The translations under genes and the position numbers were made by a program. A stretch of 19,908 bases of DNA from positions 1 to 19,908 of the forward strand of contig BTQZ01000047.1 of assembly GCA_036986135.1 (NCBI GenBank), in the 5' to 3' direction. This DNA comes from JADFRG01 sp036986135 (GTDB lineage: Bacteria; Chloroflexota; Anaerolineae; Anaerolineales; E44-bin32). The stretch's first letter is position 1, and each line of letters opens with the position of its first letter. The notes under the pieces are model-generated. The model saw only the letters and a program-made list of their open reading frames with translations, had not been told where the DNA came from and made no database searches. Shown here in pieces: positions 6,384-13,658 of this stretch.

Positions 6384-7766
6384 CTAGAGTTGGCCGCTGC
6401 GACCCCAATTCGCCAGCAGCGCTTGATACTCTGGATCATCGTAGCGATCCAGGTCAAACCAACGCGCAAATTCTGGCGGCTGCTCCCCGGCAATTTGGCT
6501 GACGAGTAGCTCGCCCGCCGCGGGCGAGGCCATGAGGCCATAGCCGGACAGCGCGCCGATAACCCAGGCGCCTTCGACTCCCATCGGGCCGATCAGCGGC
6601 CGATTCTCTTCCGTCTTCAGGTAGTATCCGCCGTCGACGATCGGCCGGGGGGGTGAGTCGAAATAGGCTCCCATGGCGGGCAAGAAAGTCGCCAAGCCTC
6701 GCATTGCGATCTCCGGGTAATTGGGGTCGAACTTGAGTGGAAATGTCGGGGCGACCCGCTGCGTCTCGTAGGTCCAGATCAGCAGGATGATCGGACTGTC
6801 GGTGGGACCCTCCGGACGCCCGTGGGCACCCTGTGGAAATTCCTCCAGCAGGAATTTCGATTCCGCATCCTCAAGTAACGCCTCCCGCTCCTCTTGCCGC
6901 CAAGGGAGATACTGCGGGTCGGTCCAGATCAACATGGGCGCATCGCGGGGGAAGGCGCCCAATCGATCTTGGATGGCTACCTTGGCGTGGAGCTCGGCGA
7001 AGACTGGCAGGTCGGCACCTACAAAGGCGCCAACCTCCTTGAGAAACGGACCAGCGGCATTCACGAAATTCCGGGTCGCGACCCTCAGCGAACCATCCGG
7101 CGTATCCACGCGAACCGCAAGCACTCGTCCGTTTTCAATATCTACCCCGGTTACGCGGCCTTCAAGGAACTGAGCTCCATTAAAGCGAGCTTGCTCCAGC
7201 AGGAGGCGACCTAATTGCTGACCATCGAACCAGCCGGCTCGACGCGCGTGGAGCACGCCAAGCGTCTCCTCCGTCAAATATGGAAAGTGTTTGCCGATGA
7301 GCGCTCGATCGGTAATGAGATCGGATCCGGTCGGCTGATCCTTGTAGCCCGAGGCCGGGGAAGGCCGGTAGGATGCTGCGACACCTGACCCATCGTGTAT
7401 TCGAAGTGGGCCCGCGCCAAGCGAGGCGGCTTCTTCGCCCTGTGCTCTGAAATCCTCGATTCGATCCGCTTGGGCCGTGGCGAATAGATAGCCCCGCCGG
7501 TTGAGATTGAATGGATTTCCGTGGGTATCCGAAAGCTCTTCTAGCATGTCGATGCTGCGGTTCATCAGAGATACCATCGCGTCGCCCGGTCCGGGCCACC
7601 AATTGCGATAGCACTCCGTGGATTTGTCACTCGTGAGCGAAAGCGGAGGACGTTCATCTACGATGAGTACTTCATCGATGCCTTTTCCGACCGTCAGATG
7701 GTATGCAGTCGAAATCCCGGCAATTCCTGCGCCGCAGATGACGACTTCCGCAGATCGTGAGTTCAT
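6384..7766 (-). CDS. FAD-dependent oxidoreductase, DAO family
   Basis: A 460-residue flavoprotein of the D-amino-acid/sarcosine oxidase (DAO) fold. It begins with the dinucleotide-binding motif VVICGAGIAGISTAYHL (glycines at 12, 14 and 17) and VLIVDERPP for the ribose contact. It has the mid-protein FVNAAGPFLKEVGAFVG segment and a C-terminal GVEGAWVIGALSGYGLMASPAAGELL FAD-phosphate region. The segment DKSTECYRNWWPGPG near residue 48 resembles dehydrogenase-type members such as FOXRED1 relatives. No GcvT-type folate domain is attached, unlike sarcosine and dimethylglycine dehydrogenases. The ATG at 7766 has TGAGG eight bases upstream. It is the last gene of the operon pteridine reductase-folB-folK, 42 bp after folK. 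The substrate (a secondary amine or amino acid) is not determined. Confidence 0.85.
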   Translation of the reverse strand: MNSRSAEVVICGAGIAGISTAYHLTVGKGIDEVLIVDERPPLSLTSDKSTECYRNWWPGPGDAMVSLMNRSIDMLEELSDTHGNPFNLNRRGYLFATAQADRIEDFRAQGEEAASLGAGPLRIHDGSGVAASYRPSPASGYKDQPTGSDLITDRALIGKHFPYLTEETLGVLHARRAGWFDGQQLGRLLLEQARFNGAQFLEGRVTGVDIENGRVLAVRVDTPDGSLRVATRNFVNAAGPFLKEVGAFVGADLPVFAELHAKVAIQDRLGAFPRDAPMLIWTDPQYLPWRQEEREALLEDAESKFLLEEFPQGAHGRPEGPTDSPIILLIWTYETQRVAPTFPLKFDPNYPEIAMRGLATFLPAMGAYFDSPPRPIVDGGYYLKTEENRPLIGPMGVEGAWVIGALSGYGLMASPAAGELLVSQIAGEQPPEFARWFDLDRYDDPEYQALLANWGRSGQL

Positions 7767-7808
7767 GTGTCGGCCTCAGATGGCGTAGGGAGGCTCGGCC
7801 GCACCGCG

Positions 7809-8354
7809 CTACTCACCTGTTTCAACTTCACGCCCCTCCGCCAGGAGATCCGATAGCCGCTGCGACACGTTCATGTGTGGCTGAAGTCCGTCGCTTCTAA
7901 GCCGCGCGGCGATCGTTCCAAGGGCTTCGCCCGTGATTGGGTGACAGAAATCGGGAGCCAGCTCGGCCAGGGGCACCGCTAGATGCCCGCGGGTGAGGAT
8001 GTCCGGGTCTGGCAACGGGAATTCCGGGTCCACTCGGTCGCCGAGAAGAACGAGATCCAGATCGATGGTTCGCGAGGCGTACTTGTCTTCGGTTCGCACT
8101 CGGCCCAGCGAAGTTTCAATTTCCCTCAGCAGGGCGCGAATGTTGGCCGGCTCTCCGGTCACGCCCATCAATACCGCGGCATTAAGGAAATCCGGCTGCC
8201 TTTTGCCGCCTACGGGTTTGCTCTGATAGGCGCGAGAAACGGCTTGCATCCGGCCCACGGACTGGAGCTGCGTAATCGCCGCTGGCAGGTGATGTTCGGG
8301 CTGGATATTGGAACCCAAGGCGATAAAGGCCAGCTCAGTCGGCCGCCCGCTCAA
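7809..8354 (-). CDS. folK: FolK, 6-hydroxymethyl-7,8-dihydropterin pyrophosphokinase
   Basis: Transfers pyrophosphate from ATP to 6-hydroxymethyl-dihydropterin, the step before dihydropteroate synthase. Family signatures: FIALGSNIQP at the N-terminus, SRAYQSKPVGGKRQPDFLNAA, REIETSLGRVR, SRTIDLDLVLLGD (the metal-binding DxD) and VPLAELAPDF with HPITGEAL. I place the start at the TTG at 8352-8354: it is preceded by GGAG at six-base spacing, inside the end of folB, and gives 181 residues, slightly above the usual 160-170. No ATG exists at the right place, and the open frame further upstream lies over folB. The gene overlaps folB by 20 bp, which implies coupled translation. Confidence 0.92.
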   Translation of the reverse strand: MSGRPTELAFIALGSNIQPEHHLPAAITQLQSVGRMQAVSRAYQSKPVGGKRQPDFLNAAVLMGVTGEPANIRALLREIETSLGRVRTEDKYASRTIDLDLVLLGDRVDPEFPLPDPDILTRGHLAVPLAELAPDFCHPITGEALGTIAARLRSDGLQPHMNVSQRLSDLLAEGREVETGE

Positions 8355-8694
8355 TTTCGACTCCAACGGAGCGCGCGAAACGAAGTGCGCCGGGTTTTTC
8401 GACCCGAACACGGGCGCGTTCGACGCCTTCCTGAGATAGACAAATCCCGGCGATGTCTGCGGCCAATGCCTCGAGCGTGAATCGCTGGCTGGATTCCACA
8501 TGGCTGATGATCTGCTTGGTAATCGTTCGATAATTAGCGGTATGCTCAATCGAGTCCGTTCTTCCCGCCTCGGAGAGATCCGTAGTTAGCGTTATGTTTA
8601 TCAAGATGTCCTGCTCCACTTCGCGCTCCCAATCGTTGATGCCGATGACACCGCGCAGCAGCAGGTCTTTGATCTCGATACGATCTTCGGGCAT
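8335..8694 (-). CDS. folB: FolB, dihydroneopterin aldolase
   Basis: Converts 7,8-dihydroneopterin to 6-hydroxymethyl-dihydropterin and glycolaldehyde in folate synthesis. The 119 residues match the family length of about 120 and show DRIEIKDLLLRGVIGINDWERE (the conserved glutamate loop), the HTANYRTITKQI segment and the C-terminal VRVEKPGALRFARSVGVEI with the conserved catalytic lysine. The ATG at 8692-8694 has GAGG eight bases upstream. The pteridine reductase gene ends 54 bp upstream and folK overlaps its 3' end by 20 bp. The enzyme works as an octamer in known members. Confidence 0.95.
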   Translation of the reverse strand: MPEDRIEIKDLLLRGVIGINDWEREVEQDILINITLTTDLSEAGRTDSIEHTANYRTITKQIISHVESSQRFTLEALAADIAGICLSQEGVERARVRVEKPGALRFARSVGVEIERAAD

Positions 8695-8748
8695 GGATTT
8701 AGCCTCGATTCATCCAAATAGTCAGCAAATTGCGAGCAGGCCGTTCGA

Positions 8749-9483
8749 TCAAGTTAGATGCCTGCCCCCGTCGACATGCAGAATCTCTCCCGTCACAAAC
8801 TCGGGTCCGGCCAGAAGAAACAAGAGCGCCTCGACCGCCTCCTCCACCGTGCCCCACCGTCCTGAAGGCACGCCCTCCAGCGGATCATCTGTGCCTCCGT
8901 CGGAGGGTGGCAAGATTGCCCCAAGTGCTAGACCGTTGACCCTGATATGCGGCGCAAGCGATACGGCCAGGCCACGTGTAAGCGCCGCCAGGGCGGCCTT
9001 GCTGATCGTGTAGGGGAAGTGGTCCGCGGCGGGTCGCATGGCGCGCCAGTCCAGTAGATTCACGATCGAACCTGGCATACCCTGCCGCGCGCTTGCGAAT
9101 CGCTGCGCTATCAGGAAGGGCGCAGTGAGGTTCACGTCCAGATGCGATTGCCAGTCCTCAATGCTGGCGTCCAGCGCCCCAACCGGCTTAAAGATTGCGG
9201 CGTTGTTGACGAGCAAATCGATCTCGCCTATCGCTTCCTCGGCACGGCTCACCAGCTCCACAGCTTCCTTTGGATCTGCCAGATCGGCCTGAATGGCCGC
9301 CGCCTGAACGCCGTGCACCAGCAATCCGCGCACGACTTGCTCTGCCTCCTCCGCAGAACGACCGTAATGCACAATCACGTTGGCGCCGTTACCTGCCAGA
9401 GCGACGGCAAACGCCCGGCCTAATCGCCGGCCGGCACCGGTTACGATGGCAGAATGACCCGCAACGTCGAATTTCGCTGACAC
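8749..9483 (-). CDS. SDR-family pteridine reductase (PTR1/FolM-like)
   Basis: A 244-residue NADPH-dependent short-chain reductase. The cofactor loop reads TGAGRRLGR (15-23), the arginine-rich form of pteridine reductases, followed by VIVHYGRSAEEA. The NNAA motif is at 93-96. The catalytic residues are D145 (VNLLDWRA), Y158 and K162 (YTISK): aspartate replaces the usual SDR serine, and the D-to-Y spacing of 13 equals that of Leishmania PTR1 (D181/Y194). Together with folB, folK and the divergent folE this points to reduction of a dihydropterin or dihydrofolate, as in FolM or PTR1, though other SDR substrates cannot be excluded. The start is GTG at 9483 without a ribosome site; a TAAAAT box seven bases upstream suggests a leaderless mRNA. 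Confidence 0.8.
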   Translation of the reverse strand: MSAKFDVAGHSAIVTGAGRRLGRAFAVALAGNGANVIVHYGRSAEEAEQVVRGLLVHGVQAAAIQADLADPKEAVELVSRAEEAIGEIDLLVNNAAIFKPVGALDASIEDWQSHLDVNLTAPFLIAQRFASARQGMPGSIVNLLDWRAMRPAADHFPYTISKAALAALTRGLAVSLAPHIRVNGLALGAILPPSDGGTDDPLEGVPSGRWGTVEEAVEALLFLLAGPEFVTGEILHVDGGRHLT

Positions 9484-9489
9484 GTCGCT

Positions 9490-9495
9490 ATTTTA
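9490..9495 (-). promoter_or_regulatory. -10 box for a probably leaderless pteridine reductase mRNA
   Basis: TAAAAT on the minus strand (5/6 to TATAAT) ends seven bases before the GTG start, so the transcript should start at about the initiation codon. The -35 region TCGAGC at 17-base spacing is weak (3/6). Confidence 0.4.
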
Positions 9496-9617
9496 CTTCG
9501 AGCTGGGCTTCGGCTCGACATAAATCAGCGATAGCCCATGCATGACGCGTCAATGGGTTCGGTGGATTATGGTAAGCTCCGCCATCATGACGTCGTCTAA
9601 TTGTCCTGGAGGATAGT

Positions 9618-10280
9618 ATGAGCGACACTCACGATCACTTACATACAGTGGAACACAGAATGGAGATCGAGGCCGCTGCCGAGTTGTTTGGCGGCGTTGG
9701 GGTCGCGCGTCCCGAGATCGAGGACGCGATCCGTGAACTGCTTAGCGCCGTGGGTGAAGATCCGGAACGGGATGGTCTGGAGCGTACGCCCGAGCGCGTG
9801 GCGCGCATGTATGACGAATTGCTCGCCGGCTACCGCGTTGATCCCGATAAGATGATCAACGACGCCATTTTCGACGTCGATTATGACGAGATGGTGCTTG
9901 TGAGGGACATCGAGTTCTACAGCATGTGCGAGCATCATATGCTTCCCTTTATCGGCAAGGCCCATGTGGCCTATTTGCCCAAGGGCAGAGTCATCGGGCT
10001 CTCAAAGATCCCGCGCGTCGTGGATCTATTCGCTCGGCGACTGCAGGTGCAGGAGCGCATGACGCGTCAGATCTCAGATTTCCTGGAGACGGCCCTGCAT
10101 CCGTATGGAGTAGGGGTCGTCATCGATGGCCTGCATTTGTGCTCGATGATGCGCGGTGTGAAGAAGGCAAATGCGCGCATGGTAACCAGTGCACTCTGCG
10201 GCACATTTTCTAAGAATGAAGTGACACGCCAGGAATTTCTGGATCACATATCGCGAGGCAGCTTGGGCATCGACTTCTAG
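9618..10280 (+). CDS. folE: FolE, GTP cyclohydrolase I
   Basis: Hydrolyses GTP to 7,8-dihydroneopterin triphosphate, the first committed step of folate/pterin synthesis. The 220-residue protein shows RTPERVARMYDELLAGY, the zinc site C104 and H107 (SMCEHHMLPF) with C175 (LCSMMRG), and the long conserved core HVAYLPKGRVIGLSKIPR, VQERMTRQI and SALCGTF. The ATG at 9618 is preceded by GGAGG at six bases. All key zinc and substrate residues are present. It is divergent from the pteridine reductase-folB-folK operon, so folE and the later pathway genes share one intergenic control region of about 130 bp. Confidence 0.97.
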   Translation: MSDTHDHLHTVEHRMEIEAAAELFGGVGVARPEIEDAIRELLSAVGEDPERDGLERTPERVARMYDELLAGYRVDPDKMINDAIFDVDYDEMVLVRDIEFYSMCEHHMLPFIGKAHVAYLPKGRVIGLSKIPRVVDLFARRLQVQERMTRQISDFLETALHPYGVGVVIDGLHLCSMMRGVKKANARMVTSALCGTFSKNEVTRQEFLDHISRGSLGIDF

Positions 10281-10324
10281 GCCTATAAGGATGAAGCGAA
10301 CCACTCCAGCGTGGTACCCCGCGG

Positions 10325-10348
10325 GGCGGGCGAAGAGCTCGCCTCGCC
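10325..10348 (+). terminator. GC-rich hairpin after folE
   Basis: GGCGGGCGA and TCGCCTCGCC can pair with one bulge around a five-base loop. No T-tract follows, so it is either a weak terminator or a 3'-end stabilising structure. Confidence 0.25.
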
Positions 10349-10363
10349 TGCGTTTAGGCCACA

Positions 10364-10759
10364 TTGCTTGAGCTGTACACAGTGACTCCGCAGGGGCGAG
10401 ACCTGACCCCTGTGGTAGCATCAAAGCCGGTGGTTTCCAGAGCACGAATCGAGGCCGAACTGGCCTATGCACGAGCGACAAGGAAGCATGGCAAGGAGGG
10501 TCGCGCGCGAGTATGCGCTCGACGGGCGGCCGGTTGGGCCATCGCAGCTCACTTTCCCAATAGCCGCCAGCTGGGCGCCTATTCACTGCTGCATTGGTTG
10601 GAGAGCAATACCGAGGTCTCCCAAGATCTAAGATCCGCGGCGGGTCGACTCACGGAGCAGGTAACAGAGGATCACGAATTGCCGCACTCGGAAGATCCGC
10701 TCAAGGATGCCGAATTGATCGTGGTCGGCTTGCTCGGCGATGATGCCGCGAGCAACTGA
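10364..10759 (+). CDS. Uncharacterised small helical protein
   Basis: I do not recognise this 131-residue protein with certainty. It is predicted almost wholly alpha-helical: ARIEAELAYARATRKHGKEGRARVCARRAAGWAIAAHF is a long basic amphipathic stretch with heptad-like spacing. SAYSLLHWLE-like (here GAYSLLHWLE) and DLRSAAGRLTEQVTEDHELPHSEDPLKDAELIV follow. The pattern recalls small HEPN-type helical proteins, but no RxxxxH catalytic motif is evident. The start is uncertain: TTG at 10364 is the first possible and lacks a clear ribosome site, and a later GTG at 10382 is possible. It lies between folE and the repeat element on the same strand as its neighbours. Confidence 0.6.
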   Translation: MLELYTVTPQGRDLTPVVASKPVVSRARIEAELAYARATRKHGKEGRARVCARRAAGWAIAAHFPNSRQLGAYSLLHWLESNTEVSQDLRSAAGRLTEQVTEDHELPHSEDPLKDAELIVVGLLGDDAASN

Positions 10760-10783
10760 TCTCCAGATGAGATATGCAGAAGG

Positions 10784-10856
10784 TCATTGCGAGGAGCGTA
10801 GCGACGAAGCAATCCCCAACACCCAGGAGGAGATTGCGTCGCAACGCTCGCAATGA
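10784..10856. repeat. 73-bp short palindromic repeat, copy 2
   Basis: Same length as the copy at 4251-4323 and same ends (TCATTGCGAGGAGCG ... CGCTCGCAATGA), with 7 differences. Several of these fall in the two arms, so a hairpin is still possible. It occupies the gap between the small helical protein and the esterase gene. Confidence 0.85.
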
Positions 10857-10910
10857 CGTGAGCTATTTCCGCTACCGCCTTCCGATGGAAGACCTGTCAA
10901 CAACCAACCC

Positions 10911-11588
10911 GTGAGCCGATATGTCGATTTCGACGCCGATCAGGCGCCACTCGCCTTTCGGCTGAGATTGCCCCAGGACTCGCAAATGCCGCCCATTGTT
11001 ATGCTGCACGGTCTGGGCGGGGATGAAAATGCCATGTGGGGCCTGGAATCGGCCTTGCCCCGGGCTGGGATGGTCGTGGCGCCGAGAGCCCCCCATGAGC
11101 GGAGACAAGGAGGGTACGCCTGGAATCCGATGATTAAGGCCTGGCCGCCTCTGGTTTCCGAATTCGCCGCGGCGGTCGATTTGCTCGAAGGCCTGCTCGA
11201 CTACTTGGAATTGCAGTACGCTTTTGAGCGCGATCGAATGATTCTCATGGGTTTCAGCAATGGTACGGCCATGTCTTTCGCGGCCTCGATGACCCCCATG
11301 TCAGAGTCGCCCGCGGGGATCATCGCTATCTCCGGACACCTTCCGGAGGGTGACCTGTCGATGTTGCGCGGTATTCCAGTCTACTGGGGCCATGGGACAA
11401 AGGATACGTTTATCTCCATCGACACCGCCCGGTCGGACGCCGAACGCCTTCGACAGGCGGAGGTTCCCGTCACATTCTGCGAAGCCGACGTTGGCCATAA
11501 GCTTGGCGCGCAATGCCTCAATAACCTGAGATCCTGGTTTCAGGTCGAATTTCCCGCACCTGTGGTGCGGGAGGAACGGACCCCATAG
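10911..11588 (+). CDS. Alpha/beta-hydrolase, phospholipase/carboxylesterase family
   Basis: A 225-residue serine esterase of the YpfH/carboxylesterase group. The oxyanion strand VMLHGLGGDENAMW is near residue 30, the nucleophile elbow is GFSNG (usually GFSQG), the acid is in WGHGTKDTFIS, and the histidine lies in ADVGHKLGAQCL. The length of about 220 is typical for the group, and no signal peptide is present, so it acts in the cytoplasm. The start is GTG at 10911 with no strong ribosome site. The transketolase gene follows after 10 bp, so it probably leads the tkt-tal transcription unit. Substrate unknown. Confidence 0.85.
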   Translation: MSRYVDFDADQAPLAFRLRLPQDSQMPPIVMLHGLGGDENAMWGLESALPRAGMVVAPRAPHERRQGGYAWNPMIKAWPPLVSEFAAAVDLLEGLLDYLELQYAFERDRMILMGFSNGTAMSFAASMTPMSESPAGIIAISGHLPEGDLSMLRGIPVYWGHGTKDTFISIDTARSDAERLRQAEVPVTFCEADVGHKLGAQCLNNLRSWFQVEFPAPVVREERTP

Positions 11589-11598
11589 AGAGAAGCCA

Positions 11599-13629
11599 AT
11601 GACCGATTCAGACCTTGCCGATCGCTCCATCAATGCCATCCGATTCCTGGCCGCAGATGCGGTGGAGAAAGCCAATTCCGGTCACCCGGGTCTGCCGATG
11701 GGCGTGGCTCCGCTCGCCTATGTCCTCTGGACACGGCATATGAACTTCGACCCGCAGGATCCAAAGTGGCCGAATCGAGATCGATTCGTGCTCTCGGCCG
11801 GACACGGATCCATGCTGCTCTACTCAATGCTGCATCTCACAGGATACGACCTGCCGATGGAGGAGATTAAACGATTTCGGCAATGGGGGAGCATGACGCC
11901 GGGTCACCCTGAATATGGCGAAGCCCCGGGAGTGGAGACAACTACCGGGCCGCTGGGTCAGGGATTCGCCAACGCTGTGGGCATGGCGCTGGCTGCGGAG
12001 CACATGGCCGCCATTTACAATCGCGACGACCTCCCGGTCGTCGATCATCAGATATACGCCATCGTTTCCGATGGCGACCTCATGGAAGGAATCGCTTCGG
12101 AAGCGGCTTCCCTTGCGGGGCACTTGAAGTTGGGGCGCCTCGTCTACCTCTACGACGATAATCGCATTTCCATCGATGGCAGCACGGATCTATCGTTCAC
12201 CGAGAATCGGGCGGCTCGTTTCGAGGCATATGGTTGGCACCTCTCGTTTGTCGAGGACGTGCTCAAGCTGGATGAAGTCGATCGCGCAATTACCGCCGCC
12301 CGGTCGGACCCCAGGCCCTCCTTGATTGTGTGTCGAACCCACATCGGGTACGGAATGCCTACGAAGCAGGATACTTCTGCCGCGCATGGCGAGCCGCCGG
12401 GGGAAGAGGAGCTAAACGGGGCGAAAGAAAATCTAGGCTGGCCGTTGGAGCCTCGCTTTCTTGTGCCTGCGGATGTTCGTGAGCACTTTGCCTCCTCCGC
12501 CGAGCGCGGCAAGGAGAAGCGCCGCGCCTGGGTGGAGATGATGGATAAATATCGATCTGCACACGGCGAACTGGCCGAGACCTGGGATCGCGTTCAGGCG
12601 GGAAGTCTGCCGGAGGGTCTCGAGGCGCAGTTACCGGTTTTTGAGCCGGATGCCAAGGGAATGGCTACCAGAGCTTCCTCCGGAAAGGCACTCAATGACC
12701 TGGCCCACGGCTTGCCCGAGCTCATCGGTGGTTCAGCCGACCTGACCGGATCGAATAAGACCGACATCAAGGGGGAAGAATCTTTCTCGCAAGAGAACAG
12801 AAGTGGCCGCTATATCCATTTTGGAGTGCGCGAGCACGCGATGGGCGGGATGCTTAACGGGATGGCGCTTTACGGGGGCCTCATTCCTTATGGAGGAACG
12901 TTTCTTATCTTCTCCGACTATATGCGGCACGCGATACGGCTCGCGGCTATGATGCACCAGCGAGTGATCTACGTCTTTACGCACGACTCAATCGGACTCG
13001 GCGAAGACGGACCCACGCATCAGCCCATCGAGCAGCTGCCCGGCCTCAGGGCAATCCCAAATTTGACCGTGATCCGACCCGGCGACGCCAACGAGACGGC
13101 ATATGCCTGGCTCGCGGCGCTGCAGCGTTCGACCGGCCCGACTGCGCTCGCGCTCAGCAGGCAAAGCGTCCCTACGCTGGATCTGGCGCCGGCGAAGGGT
13201 CTGCTGCGCGGAGCCTATGTACTTGCCGACCTTGGGGAGGACCCACCACGGGTCATTCTAATGGCCTCCGGATCTGAACTGGGGATCATTGTCGAAGCTG
13301 GGGAGAAGCTCGTGGCCGAAGGGATTCCCGTCCGGCTCGTATCCTTCCCCTCCTGGGAGCTGTTTCAGGAGCAATCGGATGAGTATCGACGGGAGGTCCT
13401 GCCGGAAGAGGTCCGCGCCCGGGTGGCGATTGAGGCGGCCTCGCCTTTTGGCTGGGAGCGCTGGGTCGGGGACGGCGGGGCCGTGATTGGGCTGGACCGA
13501 TTCGGGGCCTCCGCGCCGTATGAGGAGATCTATCAGAATCTGGGATTGACCAGCGAGCGGATTGTCGAGCAGGCGAAGGAGCTGATCGCGCGCCTAGCAG
13601 ACACGCAAATGAGATCCGAGCAAGCCTGA
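11599..13629 (+). CDS. tkt: Transketolase
   Basis: Thiamine-diphosphate enzyme moving two-carbon units between sugar phosphates in the non-oxidative pentose phosphate pathway. The full 676 residues (typical 660-680) include NSGHPGLPMG (H29), LSAGHGSMLLY (H69), TTTGPLGQG, the ThDP motif SDGDLMEG...YDDNRISIDG (157-194), and the pyrimidine domain with GVREHAMGGMLNGMA, FSDYMRHAIRLAA and THDSIGLGEDGPTHQPIEQL. The C-terminal domain has SFPSWELFQEQ and GLDRFGASAP. The ATG at 11599 is preceded by AGAGAGAAG. It follows the esterase gene by 10 bp and precedes transaldolase by 29 bp. Confidence 0.97.
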   Translation: MTDSDLADRSINAIRFLAADAVEKANSGHPGLPMGVAPLAYVLWTRHMNFDPQDPKWPNRDRFVLSAGHGSMLLYSMLHLTGYDLPMEEIKRFRQWGSMTPGHPEYGEAPGVETTTGPLGQGFANAVGMALAAEHMAAIYNRDDLPVVDHQIYAIVSDGDLMEGIASEAASLAGHLKLGRLVYLYDDNRISIDGSTDLSFTENRAARFEAYGWHLSFVEDVLKLDEVDRAITAARSDPRPSLIVCRTHIGYGMPTKQDTSAAHGEPPGEEELNGAKENLGWPLEPRFLVPADVREHFASSAERGKEKRRAWVEMMDKYRSAHGELAETWDRVQAGSLPEGLEAQLPVFEPDAKGMATRASSGKALNDLAHGLPELIGGSADLTGSNKTDIKGEESFSQENRSGRYIHFGVREHAMGGMLNGMALYGGLIPYGGTFLIFSDYMRHAIRLAAMMHQRVIYVFTHDSIGLGEDGPTHQPIEQLPGLRAIPNLTVIRPGDANETAYAWLAALQRSTGPTALALSRQSVPTLDLAPAKGLLRGAYVLADLGEDPPRVILMASGSELGIIVEAGEKLVAEGIPVRLVSFPSWELFQEQSDEYRREVLPEEVRARVAIEAASPFGWERWVGDGGAVIGLDRFGASAPYEEIYQNLGLTSERIVEQAKELIARLADTQMRSEQA

Positions 13630-13658
13630 GCAGGACCAACGGTACTGCGCTCCACCGC

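Noticed and set aside
8355..8549. Long N-terminal extension of FolK
   Set aside because: It lies entirely over folB in another frame and adds residues unlike any FolK N-terminus.
10074..10586. 170-residue minus-strand frame over the folE end and the next gene
   Set aside because: It lies antisense to the conserved folE core and has no features of its own.
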